Notes under the pieces: generated by a model
Told to the model about the DNA's origin: nothing
The model's input: only the letters and a program-made list of their open reading frames with translations
Databases searched by the model: none
Program-made: the position numbers and the translations under genes
Part shown: positions 29,818 to 39,889 of the stretch, in pieces
How the letters are laid out: the number at the start of each line of letters is the position of its first letter
How positions within the stretch are numbered: the first letter of the stretch is position 1
Assembly (NCBI GenBank): GCA_016708785.1
Contig: JADJFC010000011.1
Location: 68,623 to 132,622, forward strand
DNA length: 64,000 nt
Direction: 5' to 3'
Source: Bacteroidota bacterium
GTDB lineage: Bacteria > Bacteroidota > Bacteroidia > AKYH767-A > 2013-40CM-41-45

Positions 29818-32369
29818 TTAGTTGTGTAAATAAACCGGTAAATTTTCCTGAGTGGCATGCGTAATGTGATTTGTTTCCATCTCTTTTGCATCTTCAAGAA
29901 GAGTGTGAACGTCTTTAAAGAAATGGATTTCTTTCGCCAATGTTTTGTAAGGAATAAATTCACCTTCTTTGAAATAAAATAGTTCATTGGTAGCAGGGTC
30001 AACAGAAACTAAATGCACCCACTCATTAATAAACCACTCATACATCTCCGGCACTGACTTTATCGTCTTCAAAACAACGCTTGGAAAATGTTCTACGATG
30101 ATCATCAAACGTAAAGGATCATGCACTTCAATCATCTGCCAAGGTAATCCCGGTCGTAAATCTCCATCGCTGCTATTTGCAACTCCGATAAGTCCGACAA
30201 CATTATGTGGTAATTTTGTTCCTGCTCCCAATTTATAATTGTCGACACGAGAGAAATAATACTCTAAATTGATCCCACCACATACAGGTCCTAATGGTTT
30301 CATTACACCGGTTAAAAGCTACCTTCCGGATCCAACTTGTAATTATATGAATTTAGAAATGCTCTTCTATCCAGAAATAATCCTTTCGTGATTGATCGAT
30401 TTCCAACTACACATAGCGTATTTGTTCCATGACCTAATTCCGGACGTGGTTCGAATAATGAAACTGATCTTGCTTTGATCGCTTTTCTGATCTTCTTGAT
30501 CTCTTCCTTCGTATTGATTGATGCAAAACGTCGCGAACGCTCTTTTGCATTAAGATCTAACGCACGCTCAAAGGTTTCTACATGGAGTAAATGACTTTTT
30601 GCATTAACTTCATTCAAAACATCTAAATCATAAAACTCCATTTCATCGGCTGCCGTGTCGTGTAATGCTCCTACGAATTGTGTCTTATCTGGAATATTAA
30701 TTCCGCTTTCAGTTAATCGCTTGCGTACTTCAACATGGTTAGCCATAAAAGCAAAAACTCTTGAATTAACTGAACCCGGTCTTCCGCTGCATGCACCACA
30801 ATCGTGAGCTCCATGATGAGGATTGTTTGCGCTGCTGCTTCCGTGAGCAACAACATAGATCAGCGGTGCAAAGTCACTCTTCAGTCCAATTCCATTCAAC
30901 AATCCACGGACTCTTGTTGTCATCTCCTCTATCGTGAACCCGATCTGCAATCCATTCTCTCTATCGTTGATATTCTTATTTTCAATGGTCAGTTTGCCTT
31001 GTTCATTCATATGCGCAAAGGCATTTGAAATAGCAGGACTCATTTTCGGTTTGAATAAATTTTGAACCAACCGTATTCCCGCCCAGAAACCAAATGTAAA
31101 AGCACTGATAAAACCTGATATTAGTTGATGTGTTTTATTGGTATATAAAATATCATGATTTCTCTTTTCAGAAACATCGTATTCTTTGATCAAATAAGCC
31201 GGTGTAACAGGAGCCGGACAAAGTTTATCGTAGAACTTCGCATGTTCTGCCTGGAAATAAAACTCCACTCCGAAAAAACCGGGACTTCCCCATGTTTCAC
31301 TTTTCTTATCTATGAATTCAACGTGTCTCCGGATACTATCTTCCCGTTCATCGATACAAAACATTGCCTGAAAACTTTTAACTTCAGAAACAGGTTCTGA
31401 AGTTTCAGGATTCTGCTTTGACTTGCTTAATTGTTGGATACCGGCCAGTACTTCATCATAATAACTCCATTCAAAAGCATCTTGCCAAATCTTCAGCACT
31501 TCATGCAATTCAGTATTTGCAACTTCCTTAAATAAGTCGATAGGCTCCTGAGTTATACTTTCGCAAAGAGGTTTCCACTTTCGACCTAATTCATTTTCCA
31601 GATGATCGATTTCCAAAAGCAATTCAAAAATTATAAGATCGTTCAATGAGATCGTTTTCGGACTTAGTAATGCATCAGGACGTGCTTCGAGTGTTGCTAC
31701 CATTCCACTCCAGCCTCTATGACTAAATTGCTGGTCGAAAAGATACTGCTCGAAATACTCTTCCTTTCCGACAACAATTTTCAAAAGATCCGTGATAGTC
31801 AAATCATTTTGAAAGAGCAATTTCTTTGCTTTAGCTGTTTTAAAAAAGCTGGTGAAACTTTCTCGCTCTATCCATTTAATAGACTCCAAAAATGTCATAT
31901 TTCCTGCAGGAAAGTCCCAGATCGAAACTCCCTGATCAAGGTAACCGGCCAGCACTCTGAATAAAAAGGGTTGAATTAAATTATCTAATTCAATTTGGTA
32001 GATTTTCTTCCAATTTGCCCGTAGCAAACCCACACGTTGAGCATTGTGCTCATCATAATTCTTATTGATGACATGTTGTTTCCAGATCGTAAGATTCCCC
32101 TTCCCTTTTTTCTCTTCGATGACCCTTTCCAATACTTCATTATCTATCCTGCCGATCTGATAAAGATTTCTAAAATCAACCAAAGGCAAGGTTACCTGAT
32201 ATCCAAATATTTTTGACGCTTTAAAAATCGCATCATAAAATTTCATTTGCTGAAAAGCATGCAATGAATTGTGATGAATGAAATCTTTAAGTGGTGTTTG
32301 AGTCGGCAAATAATGCTTTAACTCATGCAAAACATGATGCTCGTCAAATACTTCCTTTTTCATATGCAT
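29818..32369 (-). CDS. dabA: DabA: DUF2309 carbonic-anhydrase-like subunit (frameshifted)
   Basis: The zinc ligands described for DabA are visible: Cys338 and Asp340 in MFCIDERED, His509 in VVAHGSSS and Cys524 in HDCGACSGR. The spacings (about 170 and 15 residues) are as in the characterised protein. The frame stops at 30312. The last 165 residues (TGVMKPLGPVCGGINLEYYF, then KLPHNVVGL and LRPGLPWQMIEVHDP) follow in the next frame after adding one base at the A4 run 30314-30317. The joined length of about 850 residues matches the family. With DabB it converts CO2 to trapped bicarbonate at the inner face of the membrane. It is 17 bases after the carbonic anhydrase gene. Confidence 0.92.
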
Positions 32370-32386
32370 ACTTTTTTTAAAAAAAT

Positions 32387-33070
32387 TTAATGCCTTAATG
32401 CTGCTACTGAAAACTCCGGATTCTTATCGTCGCGGATATACATCACATCATCATAAAAATCTACTTTACCGGTTTCAATATTGTACATCGCTCCTACCAC
32501 TCCGATCTCACCATTCTCTACCATTTGTTCGAGAATAAAACTTCTTTCTATAATGTTAAGTACATTCCTCTTCACATTTATGGTTGCAACATTCTCAACA
32601 AAGATTCCGTTTTTTGAAGAACGTTCTTTTGTTGTTTCTTTTTCCTGATAGACTGCGGGTTGTAATTTTGCCAGTAACTCTGTGAGATTTCCCATCTCCA
32701 CATGATCGCATGCACCTTTAACGGCACCGCATTTCGTGTGTCCTAAGACTACAATCAATTTAGACCCGGCGATCTTACAAGCAAATTCCATACTGCCTAG
32801 AATGTCTGTGTTCACTATATTTCCGGCGATACGTACAGAAAAAATATCTCCAAGCCCTTGGTCAAAAACCAATTCCGCTCCTGTACGACTGTCAATACAA
32901 CTAAGTATAGTTGCAAATGGCCATTGCCCGTCGCGGGTTGCATTTACTTGCTCAAGTAAATTTCTATTCGCCTTTAAATTTTTGACAAATCTCTCATTCC
33001 CTTCTTTTAAAATTTCCAGGGCAATTCTTGGTGTCAATTTATCACGTGTTTCTTTAGTGTGAACTTTCAT
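32387..33070 (-). CDS. Beta-class carbonic anhydrase
   Basis: A 227-residue enzyme with zinc-ligand and catalytic residues Cys58, Asp60 and Arg62 in LSCIDSRTG, and His111 and Cys114 in GHTKCGAVKGA. No signal peptide, so it is cytosolic. It interconverts CO2 and bicarbonate. Located between a SulP transporter and dabA, all in one direction (59- and 17-base gaps), so it probably balances the CO2/bicarbonate pools filled by those transporters. Confidence 0.93.
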   Translation of the reverse strand: MKVHTKETRDKLTPRIALEILKEGNERFVKNLKANRNLLEQVNATRDGQWPFATILSCIDSRTGAELVFDQGLGDIFSVRIAGNIVNTDILGSMEFACKIAGSKLIVVLGHTKCGAVKGACDHVEMGNLTELLAKLQPAVYQEKETTKERSSKNGIFVENVATINVKRNVLNIIERSFILEQMVENGEIGVVGAMYNIETGKVDFYDDVMYIRDDKNPEFSVAALRH

Positions 33071-33129
33071 AACTTTTCTTTATTTATTTGTTTATACTTA
33101 CATACACTACAATTAACAGGTATAAATTG

Positions 33130-34698
33130 TTATGCAATTTTTAAATAAGGCGGCTCGATGAAATTAATTTTCTCGACAACAATGCCTTTTGTTTTCGCAT
33201 TGACTTCGAAATCCTTTATCAATTCCAGAACATCAAATGCAATTGATTTAGAATTTGTACAATCGATAACTACTTTTGCATTTGCAGGAATAGTATTCAG
33301 CGTATTTAATATGCTTGCCTTATTAAAAAACGAAACCTCTTCAGCTAATATTATATGATGAACTTCTCGACCTTGTTCATTAGTTTTAATGTCTTTTAAA
33401 TGATGTGAATTACGATAACTATGTCGCAGGGTATAGAAAATACCAAATAATATTCCTACAGTAATTCCCTTTAGTAAATCAGTGGCCAGGATAGCAATAA
33501 CTGTTGCTGTAAAAGGAATGAATTGCTCCCAACCTAATCGATACATCTCCTTAAACAGTGAAGGTTTTGCCAATTTATATCCAACCATTAAAAGAATCGC
33601 AGCAAGACTTGCAAGTGGAATCATGTTTAACAATCCGGCTATGGTAATAGCACTTATCAATAGGAAAAAACCATGCAAAATTGCAGACATTTTCGTTTTA
33701 CCTCCAAAAGAAATATTTGCTGAACTTCGAACGATTACCTGAGTGATCGGTAGTCCGCCAATTAGACCAGAAATAACATTTCCTAACCCTTGTGCCTTCA
33801 GTTCGCGGTTTGTTGGAGTTATTCCTTTGTAGGGATCCATCTTATCAGTTGCCTCAACACTCAGCAATGTTTCCAGACTTGCAACAATTGCCAATACAAT
33901 TGCAATCTTCCATACTTCAAAATTTGCCAATCCTGAAAGATCAGGAAAAGTAAATTGGCCAAAGAAACCGGCCAAATTTTCCGGAACAGGAATTCGCACG
34001 ACCTGATCTTCTGCTAAAGAAAAATTCAATGCTCCTGACATGTACATACTATTCATTACTATGCCCAAAATTACAACGACAATAGGTCCTTGCAATAACT
34101 GAAAGATCTTATGCTTTTTAGTCAGTACAGTATCCCATAATATAAGTATAGCCATTGAGATCAATGAGATCACTACTGCACCGGGCGTGAAAAAATTTAA
34201 GGCTTCTTGAATTTCAGAGAATGTATTCTTTCCATCAAATTGAAGAAAAGCTTCCTCACCCATTATATCTTTATCCCATCCAAGAGCATGTGGGATCTGC
34301 TTAAGTATTATCAAAAGTCCGATACCGGTCAACATACCTTTTATCACTGAAGTCGGAAAGAAATAGGCTATAAAACCGGCCTTTGCAAAACCAAGTATCA
34401 ACTGAATTATTCCGGCCAATACAACCGCCGTAAGAAACAACTCGTACGAACCACCAAGTGTAGATATGGCTGTTAATACAATGACAGCCAATCCTGCTGC
34501 CGGTCCGCTGACTCCAAGGCTAGAACCACTGGCAGCGCCAACTACTATACCTCCAACAATACCGGCAATAATTCCGGAAAACAAAGGCGCTCCTGAAGCT
34601 AAGGCAATACCTAGGCATAATGGTACTGCCACGAAGAACACCACAATACTTGCGGGTAAATCATTCTTGATCTCTTTGAATAAGTTTTTCGATTCCAT
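33130..34698 (-). CDS. SulP-family transporter, likely bicarbonate (BicA-like)
   Basis: A membrane protein of about 522 residues with the SulP core (NDLPASIVVFFVAVPLCLGIALASG, at about residues 11-35, then SSLGVSGPAAGLAVIV). A C-terminal STAS domain follows (about 430-520: VSFFNKASILNTLN, AKVVIDCTNSKSIAFDVLEL). The ATG at 34698 is chosen over the ATG at 34725 because the latter falls inside a palindromic operator. The position next to carbonic anhydrase and DAB genes favours bicarbonate over sulfate as substrate. This is an inference. Confidence 0.88.
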   Translation of the reverse strand: MESKNLFKEIKNDLPASIVVFFVAVPLCLGIALASGAPLFSGIIAGIVGGIVVGAASGSSLGVSGPAAGLAVIVLTAISTLGGSYELFLTAVVLAGIIQLILGFAKAGFIAYFFPTSVIKGMLTGIGLLIILKQIPHALGWDKDIMGEEAFLQFDGKNTFSEIQEALNFFTPGAVVISLISMAILILWDTVLTKKHKIFQLLQGPIVVVILGIVMNSMYMSGALNFSLAEDQVVRIPVPENLAGFFGQFTFPDLSGLANFEVWKIAIVLAIVASLETLLSVEATDKMDPYKGITPTNRELKAQGLGNVISGLIGGLPITQVIVRSSANISFGGKTKMSAILHGFFLLISAITIAGLLNMIPLASLAAILLMVGYKLAKPSLFKEMYRLGWEQFIPFTATVIAILATDLLKGITVGILFGIFYTLRHSYRNSHHLKDIKTNEQGREVHHIILAEEVSFFNKASILNTLNTIPANAKVVIDCTNSKSIAFDVLELIKDFEVNAKTKGIVVEKINFIEPPYLKIA

Positions 34699-34724
34699 AG
34701 TGTGCGTTTTTAATGATCTCGGCA

Positions 34725-34764
34725 AAGATAGTATTAATATTTTTAATAATAGTATTACTATCTT
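34725..34764. promoter_or_regulatory. Palindromic operator between SulP and TetR genes
   Basis: AAGATAGTA (34725-34733) is mirrored by TACTATCTT (34756-34764). A direct repeat ATAGTATTA occurs at 34728 and 34749, 21 bases apart. It lies just upstream of the SulP start in the divergent region and is a good candidate binding site for the adjacent TetR regulator. Confidence 0.55.
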
Positions 34765-34792
34765 TTATTCTTTGAGGTTTTTTTTCTTACTT

Positions 34793-34831
34793 TTGTCCGG
34801 AAATCACGAAAACTTCATGATTTCCGGACAA
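34793..34831. repeat. Perfect 14-bp inverted repeat, function unknown
   Basis: Arms 34793-34806 and 34818-34831 pair perfectly (TTGTCCGGAAATCA and its complement) around an 11-base loop. There is no T-run after either arm in its own direction, so it is not a typical terminator. In the SulP/TetR intergenic region it could be a leader-RNA hairpin or a second operator. Confidence 0.65.
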
Positions 34832-34912
34832 CCCCTTAACATAAATTAAAACTTTAAAAAAGAAAAGATCGTCCCAAAGTTTCTAAAACAACGAACGAGC
34901 TTGCAATGTAAA

Positions 34913-35584
34913 ATGGAACTAGAGTTAAAAATAAAAATGAACGATGCTCTTTTTCTTCGAAATCCTGAAGATTCGGAATTAGGAAAGAAAATAATTAAGC
35001 ATAGTATTCAGCTCATTTCCAAAAACGGGCTGGAAGCATTTACGTTTAAGAAATTAGCTGAAGATATCGGAACAACTGAAGCAGGTATATATCGCTACTT
35101 TGAAAACAAACATCGGCTACTTATATATATAGCAGCATGGTATTGGAATTGGGTTGAATACAGAATTAATTTTCAAACCAACAATATCAAGGATCCGTTC
35201 AAGCGACTTCAAAAAGTGATCAAACTTCTAGCAACTACTGTTGTAGATGATAAAAAAACATTTCACGTAGATGAAAACCTGCTGCATCAGATCATAATTG
35301 CAGAAGGCTCAAAAGCATATTTAACGAAGCAAGTTGGCGAAGACAATAAGCATCATTTCTTTAAACCGTATAAAGATCTATGTGCAACTATTGGAGATAT
35401 AATTCTTGAATGCAATCCAAAGTATAAATATCCGATCTCCTTATCCACAACGATAATTGAAATGGCGCATCTTCAGAATTTCTTTATGAATAATCTTCCA
35501 TCACTTACTGATTTTGGAAATTCAAAGGATGAAAAGAAGATCGTGGTGTTTTTGGAAAATTTAGTATTTTCGAGTTTGAAATAA
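34913..35584 (+). CDS. TetR-family transcriptional regulator
   Basis: The N-terminal helix-turn-helix is clear: GLEAFTFKKLAEDIGTTEAG followed by IYRYFENKHRLL. A ligand-binding helical domain of about 150 residues follows. The ATG at 34913 is preferred to an in-frame TTG at 34901. It is divergent from SulP-CA-dabA-dabB, with palindromic sites in between, so it probably represses that locus and itself. The inducer is unknown. The gene is intact. Confidence 0.85.
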   Translation: MELELKIKMNDALFLRNPEDSELGKKIIKHSIQLISKNGLEAFTFKKLAEDIGTTEAGIYRYFENKHRLLIYIAAWYWNWVEYRINFQTNNIKDPFKRLQKVIKLLATTVVDDKKTFHVDENLLHQIIIAEGSKAYLTKQVGEDNKHHFFKPYKDLCATIGDIILECNPKYKYPISLSTTIIEMAHLQNFFMNNLPSLTDFGNSKDEKKIVVFLENLVFSSLK

Positions 35585-35618
35585 ATAAGAAGAATAATAA
35601 AATCAAAAGCTAGGCGTC

Positions 35619-36590
35619 ATGAAAAGAAGAGAATTCATTAAAGGTTCCGCTATCATAGGAGCTTCTGTCGTTGTTCCGGAATTTCTGAAGGCGGCTTCAG
35701 GAATGATGGAATCAGAAAAAGGTAGAAAGGTATATTCTATAATCACTGCAAATAAAACCATGGTCGGAACATTGCCGGTACTTCGGGCATTTGCGGGTGA
35801 CAATAATGATTACGTTTCTCCATATGTTTTCTTTGATGAGTTTGGTCCTGTTCATGTTAATCCAAAGGATAAACCCCTGCGTGTGGAAGCGCACCCGCAT
35901 GCCGGAATAATTCCTGTCACGTATTTTCTTGCAGGTAGTGGCCATCATCGCGATAGTCTCAACTATGACTTCCAGATCAGCAAAGGTGATTTCATGATGT
36001 TCACTTCAGGGCGTGGGGCAATTCACATGGAAGAGACGGGAAAAAAATTGTACGATGATGGTGGATTGTATCACGGCTTTCAAATCTGGTTGAACATGCC
36101 TTCGAAATACAAATGGATAGATCCGTCAACAGACGTGCATCGCCCGGAAAAGATGGCTGAAATTAATGCAAAAGATTATACCGCTAAAATAGTTTTGGGC
36201 GAATTGTTTAATGCTAAGTCAAAAATAGAAACCCTGTTTCCTGTTTTCTATTTTCATATCAAGATGAAAGCAGGATGCCGTTTAAGTATCCCAACAAATC
36301 CTCAACACAATGCATTCGCTTACCTGATCAAAGGGAAACTAGAAGTAGAAGGTAGAAAATCTATAGCTGAAAATCAGGTTGTATTATATCAACGTGGGGC
36401 AAGCAATATTGAATTATTCAGTTCAGAAGGAGCGGAATTACTTTTGCTTGGTGGACAACCACACAATGAACCGGTATATGCATACGGCCCATTTGTAATG
36501 AACACAGAATCTGAAATTGAAAAATGTTACAGAGATTATCAATCAGGCAGAATGGGTAATCCTGATGTTGTGAATATGATCAAGAAGTAA
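35619..36590 (+). CDS. Tat-exported pirin-family protein
   Basis: A twin-arginine-type signal (MKRREFIKGSAIIGASVVVP) precedes a two-domain cupin pirin fold. The metal-binding residues are in EAHPHAGIIPVTYFLAGSGHHRDS and GAIHMEETG, as in pirins. Most pirins are cytosolic. Export by Tat, after folding and metal loading, is unusual but seen in some Bacteroidota. Begins 34 bases after the TetR stop and may be cotranscribed. The substrate is unknown. Some pirins are quercetinases. Confidence 0.85.
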   Translation: MKRREFIKGSAIIGASVVVPEFLKAASGMMESEKGRKVYSIITANKTMVGTLPVLRAFAGDNNDYVSPYVFFDEFGPVHVNPKDKPLRVEAHPHAGIIPVTYFLAGSGHHRDSLNYDFQISKGDFMMFTSGRGAIHMEETGKKLYDDGGLYHGFQIWLNMPSKYKWIDPSTDVHRPEKMAEINAKDYTAKIVLGELFNAKSKIETLFPVFYFHIKMKAGCRLSIPTNPQHNAFAYLIKGKLEVEGRKSIAENQVVLYQRGASNIELFSSEGAELLLLGGQPHNEPVYAYGPFVMNTESEIEKCYRDYQSGRMGNPDVVNMIKK

Positions 36591-36599
36591 TGAGTTCAT

Positions 36600-36944
36600 T
36601 CAGTTGAACCAAACAGCATACCCTTTCTTCCGCAGATCCCAGGCAAGCTTGGCTTCCATTCTCAAAGCCTCTTCGCGATTCATTTTAATTTGATTGATTT
36701 CATTGTACAACGAAGGCCGCAAGTACAAACCATATTTCCACGGATAATAAGAAGACAGGTCGTGCCCTTTCGCATTTTTGTATGCCGTTTTATGCTGTTG
36801 AAATCGCTCGTCCGGTGATTTGGAAGTCATGCCAACGTACAAACATTCCAACACACCGTTGAACTGCGGATTCGCAGAACGGAATTTCCAGTTTTCGGAG
36901 AAAACTTTTTTCGAAAGTTCGATGACGTATACCTTGTGTGACAT
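36600..36944 (-). CDS. GIY-YIG-like nuclease domain protein
   Basis: A 114-residue protein with the GIY-YIG-type core: VYVIEL near the start, then ECLYVGMTSKSPDERFQQHK, with Tyr, Gly and Arg in the expected places. A Glu occurs in the later helix (REEALRMEAKLAWDLRKKG). Short standalone members may cut DNA or be inactive. The target is unknown. It is convergent with the pirin gene, 9 bases away. Confidence 0.75.
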   Translation of the reverse strand: MSHKVYVIELSKKVFSENWKFRSANPQFNGVLECLYVGMTSKSPDERFQQHKTAYKNAKGHDLSSYYPWKYGLYLRPSLYNEINQIKMNREEALRMEAKLAWDLRKKGYAVWFN

Positions 36945-37042
36945 TATGAAGTCAAGTGGTATACGATATTTCCCTGGCAGAAGTTATGGCCTCACGAAAT
37001 TGAAGCAGATATATATTTGTCGAATCGGTAGTAAAAAAGAAA

Positions 37043-37300
37043 TCACCTCGGACGACTTCGCTGAATTAAATTTCTTACACGTCCGGAGTCCCTGGCTTGA
37101 GAAACAGAACCCTGCCCCTGGTCGTTTCCTTCTTCCTCATCATCTTCCACTACTGGTTTCTTAAGAGTTTCCGAGCCTACATTTTCTTTACTATTAAGAC
37201 CAGCTAAATTGCTTTCATTCTGCTGATCATTCAGGCTATCATTTGCCCCAAGGATATTTTTATTTTCCGTCATTTTATTATACTTTAAAATTTCATCCAT
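37043..37300 (-). CDS. Small low-complexity acidic protein, unknown
   Basis: A protein of 85 residues, rich in Asn, Ser, Glu and Asp (VVEDDEEEGNDQGQGS) with a basic tail (RNLIQRSRPR). Predicted to be disordered, with no domain recognised. Its ATG lies inside the end of the upstream gene (8-base overlap), which supports translation. Function unknown. Confidence 0.5.
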   Translation of the reverse strand: MDEILKYNKMTENKNILGANDSLNDQQNESNLAGLNSKENVGSETLKKPVVEDDEEEGNDQGQGSVSQARDSGRVRNLIQRSRPR

Positions 37301-37526
37301 TTATATCATTCTCTGTTAAAAGATTAGCCCGATAGAGTAACCCTGCCATTGTCTTATATTTTTCAAGTTCATCACTCCTTTCATCCCCTTCCGAAAACGC
37401 TTTCTGTGGCTCATCCACTTTGTGCCTTTCTACATGGCGATCTACATCAAGTGCAAATGCCATCCCAAGAATTGCAACTTGCTCAGGCATTTTATTTATC
37501 ACTTTTTTGATTCGCGGTCTTTTCAT
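37293..37526 (-). CDS. Small protein, unknown
   Basis: A protein of 77 residues with a basic N-terminus (MKRPRIKKVINKMPEQVAIL), then an acidic, helical region (DEPQKAFSEGDERSDELEKYKTMAG). It overlaps the next gene by 8 bases, so the two form a small operon. I do not recognise a family. Confidence 0.5.
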   Translation of the reverse strand: MKRPRIKKVINKMPEQVAILGMAFALDVDRHVERHKVDEPQKAFSEGDERSDELEKYKTMAGLLYRANLLTENDING

Positions 37527-37866
37527 CTGATCGAAATTTAACTATCACTACTATAGTATAAAGTTGCATTTGATTTCCAATAAATGAATTACATAATAAC
37601 TTGAAATCATTACATAATTCATATCCAACAACCAGACTATTCGCCTAATCTCACAGTGGGATACGGCTTAGAATGTTAGTAAATCAAAAGTGCGTGCCTG
37701 AATTCCGTTCAATATTCCGCTTTTCAGGTTACGGATATACCAATTAAATTTGTAAAAATCGATTAAAAAGAAAGTGCGCTCTTATAGTAAATAATCAATA
37801 AATTTTTGGTAGTTTTAACATGCGAAAGGATCTTGATTAATTTTACATGACCTGAAAATTTAATTC
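37527..37866. other. Intergenic region, no gene seen
   Basis: Divergent gap of 340 bases between the small-protein operon (minus) and a T9SS gene (plus). It is AT-rich with short direct and inverted pieces but no open frame, clear terminator or recognised element. It must hold both promoters. Confidence 0.6.
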
Positions 37867-38811
37867 ATGAAAAGAATCTTTATTTTTTACTGTGTATTAA
37901 TATCACACTATTCATATTCCCAGATTACGCAACCTTTTCCAGATAGCTCTGCTAGTTGGGTAATTACCGAATGGAGTTCGGGAGGTGGAGCTCCAGGCGG
38001 ATTTCAAATCTATACCTACAGATATTTTTGCAATGGAGATACTTCTATAAATGGGGTATCATATAAAAAGTTAAAAGAGTCATTTAATCTCGACCCTTCT
38101 GATACTATAAGTTCAACTGTTGTCGGTTATTACAGAATAGACGGTCAAAAGGTTTTTTATCTACAAGATTCATCATATGCCTATAGTGTTATCAGCATGT
38201 ATAATTATTTTTACTTTCATACAAACCAGGAAATCTTATTATATGATTTTGGAATTCAAATTGGCGATACTTTTTCATTAAGTGATTCCACCTATTTCGA
38301 TATTCAAGGCCGTGCAACACTTGTCTTGACACAAATAGATACAATTCAGTTATCAGGCGAGTCGGTGAGGAGATTCAATTTTACTGCTGAAAATTTGGGT
38401 TGCATGTTTATCCCAAATTATTTCTGGTACGAAAATATTGGTAGCACTTATGGTTTTTTTCCTAATTTCTACTGCTTTAAAAACGGAATAACATTCAACT
38501 GTTTTCATGAAAATAGTATCAACTATGTTTTTAATTTGCAACCCGGCGATGACTGTATGCACATAACCTTGGGCGAAAATAGTCCATCGAAAAATAATCC
38601 AACAAGTATTTTTCCAAATCCATCTAATGGAATATTCACTATTCTTTCTGATTTCTATGATGACTATGTTATGGTTACAGATATGACAGGCAAATGCATC
38701 ACATCTCAATCTCTTTCCGTTGGAAATAATTTGGTCAACCTTCAGTACCTCTCAGCCGGTATATATTTTTTAAAATCTAAAAGAGGTGTCGAGAAAATTT
38801 TAATATTCTAA
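37867..38811 (+). CDS. Secreted protein with T9SS sorting domain
   Basis: A 314-residue protein with a signal peptide ending at YSYSQ. The middle is beta-rich with several Cys and aromatic residues (WVITEWSSGGGAPGG; FNFTAENLGCMF) and no family recognised. The last 75 residues are a T9SS type A domain (TSIFPNPSNGIFTILS ... SAGIYFLKSKRG). The gene is intact. Confidence 0.8.
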   Translation: MKRIFIFYCVLISHYSYSQITQPFPDSSASWVITEWSSGGGAPGGFQIYTYRYFCNGDTSINGVSYKKLKESFNLDPSDTISSTVVGYYRIDGQKVFYLQDSSYAYSVISMYNYFYFHTNQEILLYDFGIQIGDTFSLSDSTYFDIQGRATLVLTQIDTIQLSGESVRRFNFTAENLGCMFIPNYFWYENIGSTYGFFPNFYCFKNGITFNCFHENSINYVFNLQPGDDCMHITLGENSPSKNNPTSIFPNPSNGIFTILSDFYDDYVMVTDMTGKCITSQSLSVGNNLVNLQYLSAGIYFLKSKRGVEKILIF

Positions 38812-38951
38812 TGAAGTGTTAGAAATTTAGATGATCTCACTCTTTTGTTCAACAAGTCCCTTAAATTGACTTTTTATTTTGACATTAAAAACTAATATCA
38901 ATCAAATCCTTTCATTTCAGAATCGACTTCTCAAACAAATTCAGTTAAAAA

Positions 38952-39866
38952 TTAATTCATCGGCACACTATACAGCAATCTAAAATGCACAAATGGACTA
39001 TTTTCATATTCGTAATTTGACCTTACCCTGGCATCTCCGATATATGCTAATGGAAGACCAAGATCAACTTTTTGATCCTCGGCATAAAGGGCATAATCTT
39101 TTGTTATTGAATAACCGGCGCGAGCTTCAAAGAACACATTCTTCCAAATTCTTAGATTTGAAAATACCGAAACATCAATGCTGTTTCTTTCTACATAATA
39201 ATTTTCAAAATTGTTTTCATTGACTCGATACGAAGTGGTGAGACCAACAAAATGCAAACCATAAGATAAATTTTTCGAAGGTTCTAAGTAAAGTTTGCCA
39301 TAGATAGGAAGCATACCAGTAAATTTTAATTTCTGCGTGATTGACCAATCCAGATAAAATATAGGTGTAAGATATGGCCCAAAACATTCCTGATTATAAA
39401 GTAATCCAATTCTATACGTATACGTTTTACTTTTCACCTTTTCATACATCACCATTCCGCCAAGTTGAAATGACTTTTTAAACTCTGCATTAAAATCTGT
39501 CATTACTCTTGGAATGACCAGAATTTGCAATGCTCGACCTTCACTGAATTTATGAATATAGCCGGTACGAATAATGAATGCATGTAAGTTAAACCGGTCA
39601 ATTGGTGAGGAATCTGTCTGAAGGTAATTGTTGTTTATAGAAAATGATTGATAGTCAACTATTGTTATCCAAATTGATGAATCTTTCATAAAAAGTGGAA
39701 CACTCAAATTAGCAAACAAGGAAGCTTCGTAGTTTTTTGCGCGCTTCACACTATCTTGCTGCATAAAATTTTCGTTTGCTCCCAAATAAAATACATCGAA
39801 ACGCTTTTGCGCATAGAGTTGGTTTGCAATAAATAAAAACAATAAAATACAAATTGATCTTTTCAT
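38952..39866 (-). CDS. Outer-membrane beta-barrel-like protein (DUF6268-like)
   Basis: A signal peptide (to LYAQ) precedes a 280-residue region of alternating strands (SIWITIVDYQSFSINNNY, YTYRIGLLYNQECFGPY, KLKFTGMLPIYGKLY). The end (FVHFRLLYSVPMN) is consistent with an outer-membrane barrel. The pattern suits the DUF6268 group, which I recall from sequence style only. Role unknown. Confidence 0.65.
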   Translation of the reverse strand: MKRSICILLFLFIANQLYAQKRFDVFYLGANENFMQQDSVKRAKNYEASLFANLSVPLFMKDSSIWITIVDYQSFSINNNYLQTDSSPIDRFNLHAFIIRTGYIHKFSEGRALQILVIPRVMTDFNAEFKKSFQLGGMVMYEKVKSKTYTYRIGLLYNQECFGPYLTPIFYLDWSITQKLKFTGMLPIYGKLYLEPSKNLSYGLHFVGLTTSYRVNENNFENYYVERNSIDVSVFSNLRIWKNVFFEARAGYSITKDYALYAEDQKVDLGLPLAYIGDARVRSNYEYENSPFVHFRLLYSVPMN

Positions 39867-39889
39867 GCTACTTCTTTGATAAACACATT

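Noticed and set aside
34793..34831. Inverted repeat as a Rho-independent terminator
   Set aside because: The stem is strong but neither orientation has the required T-run directly after it.
36820..37164. 114-codon plus-strand frame over the GIY-YIG start and small-protein gene
   Set aside because: Antisense to better supported frames; composition not protein-like, although a short stretch at 36950-37030 is open in several frames.
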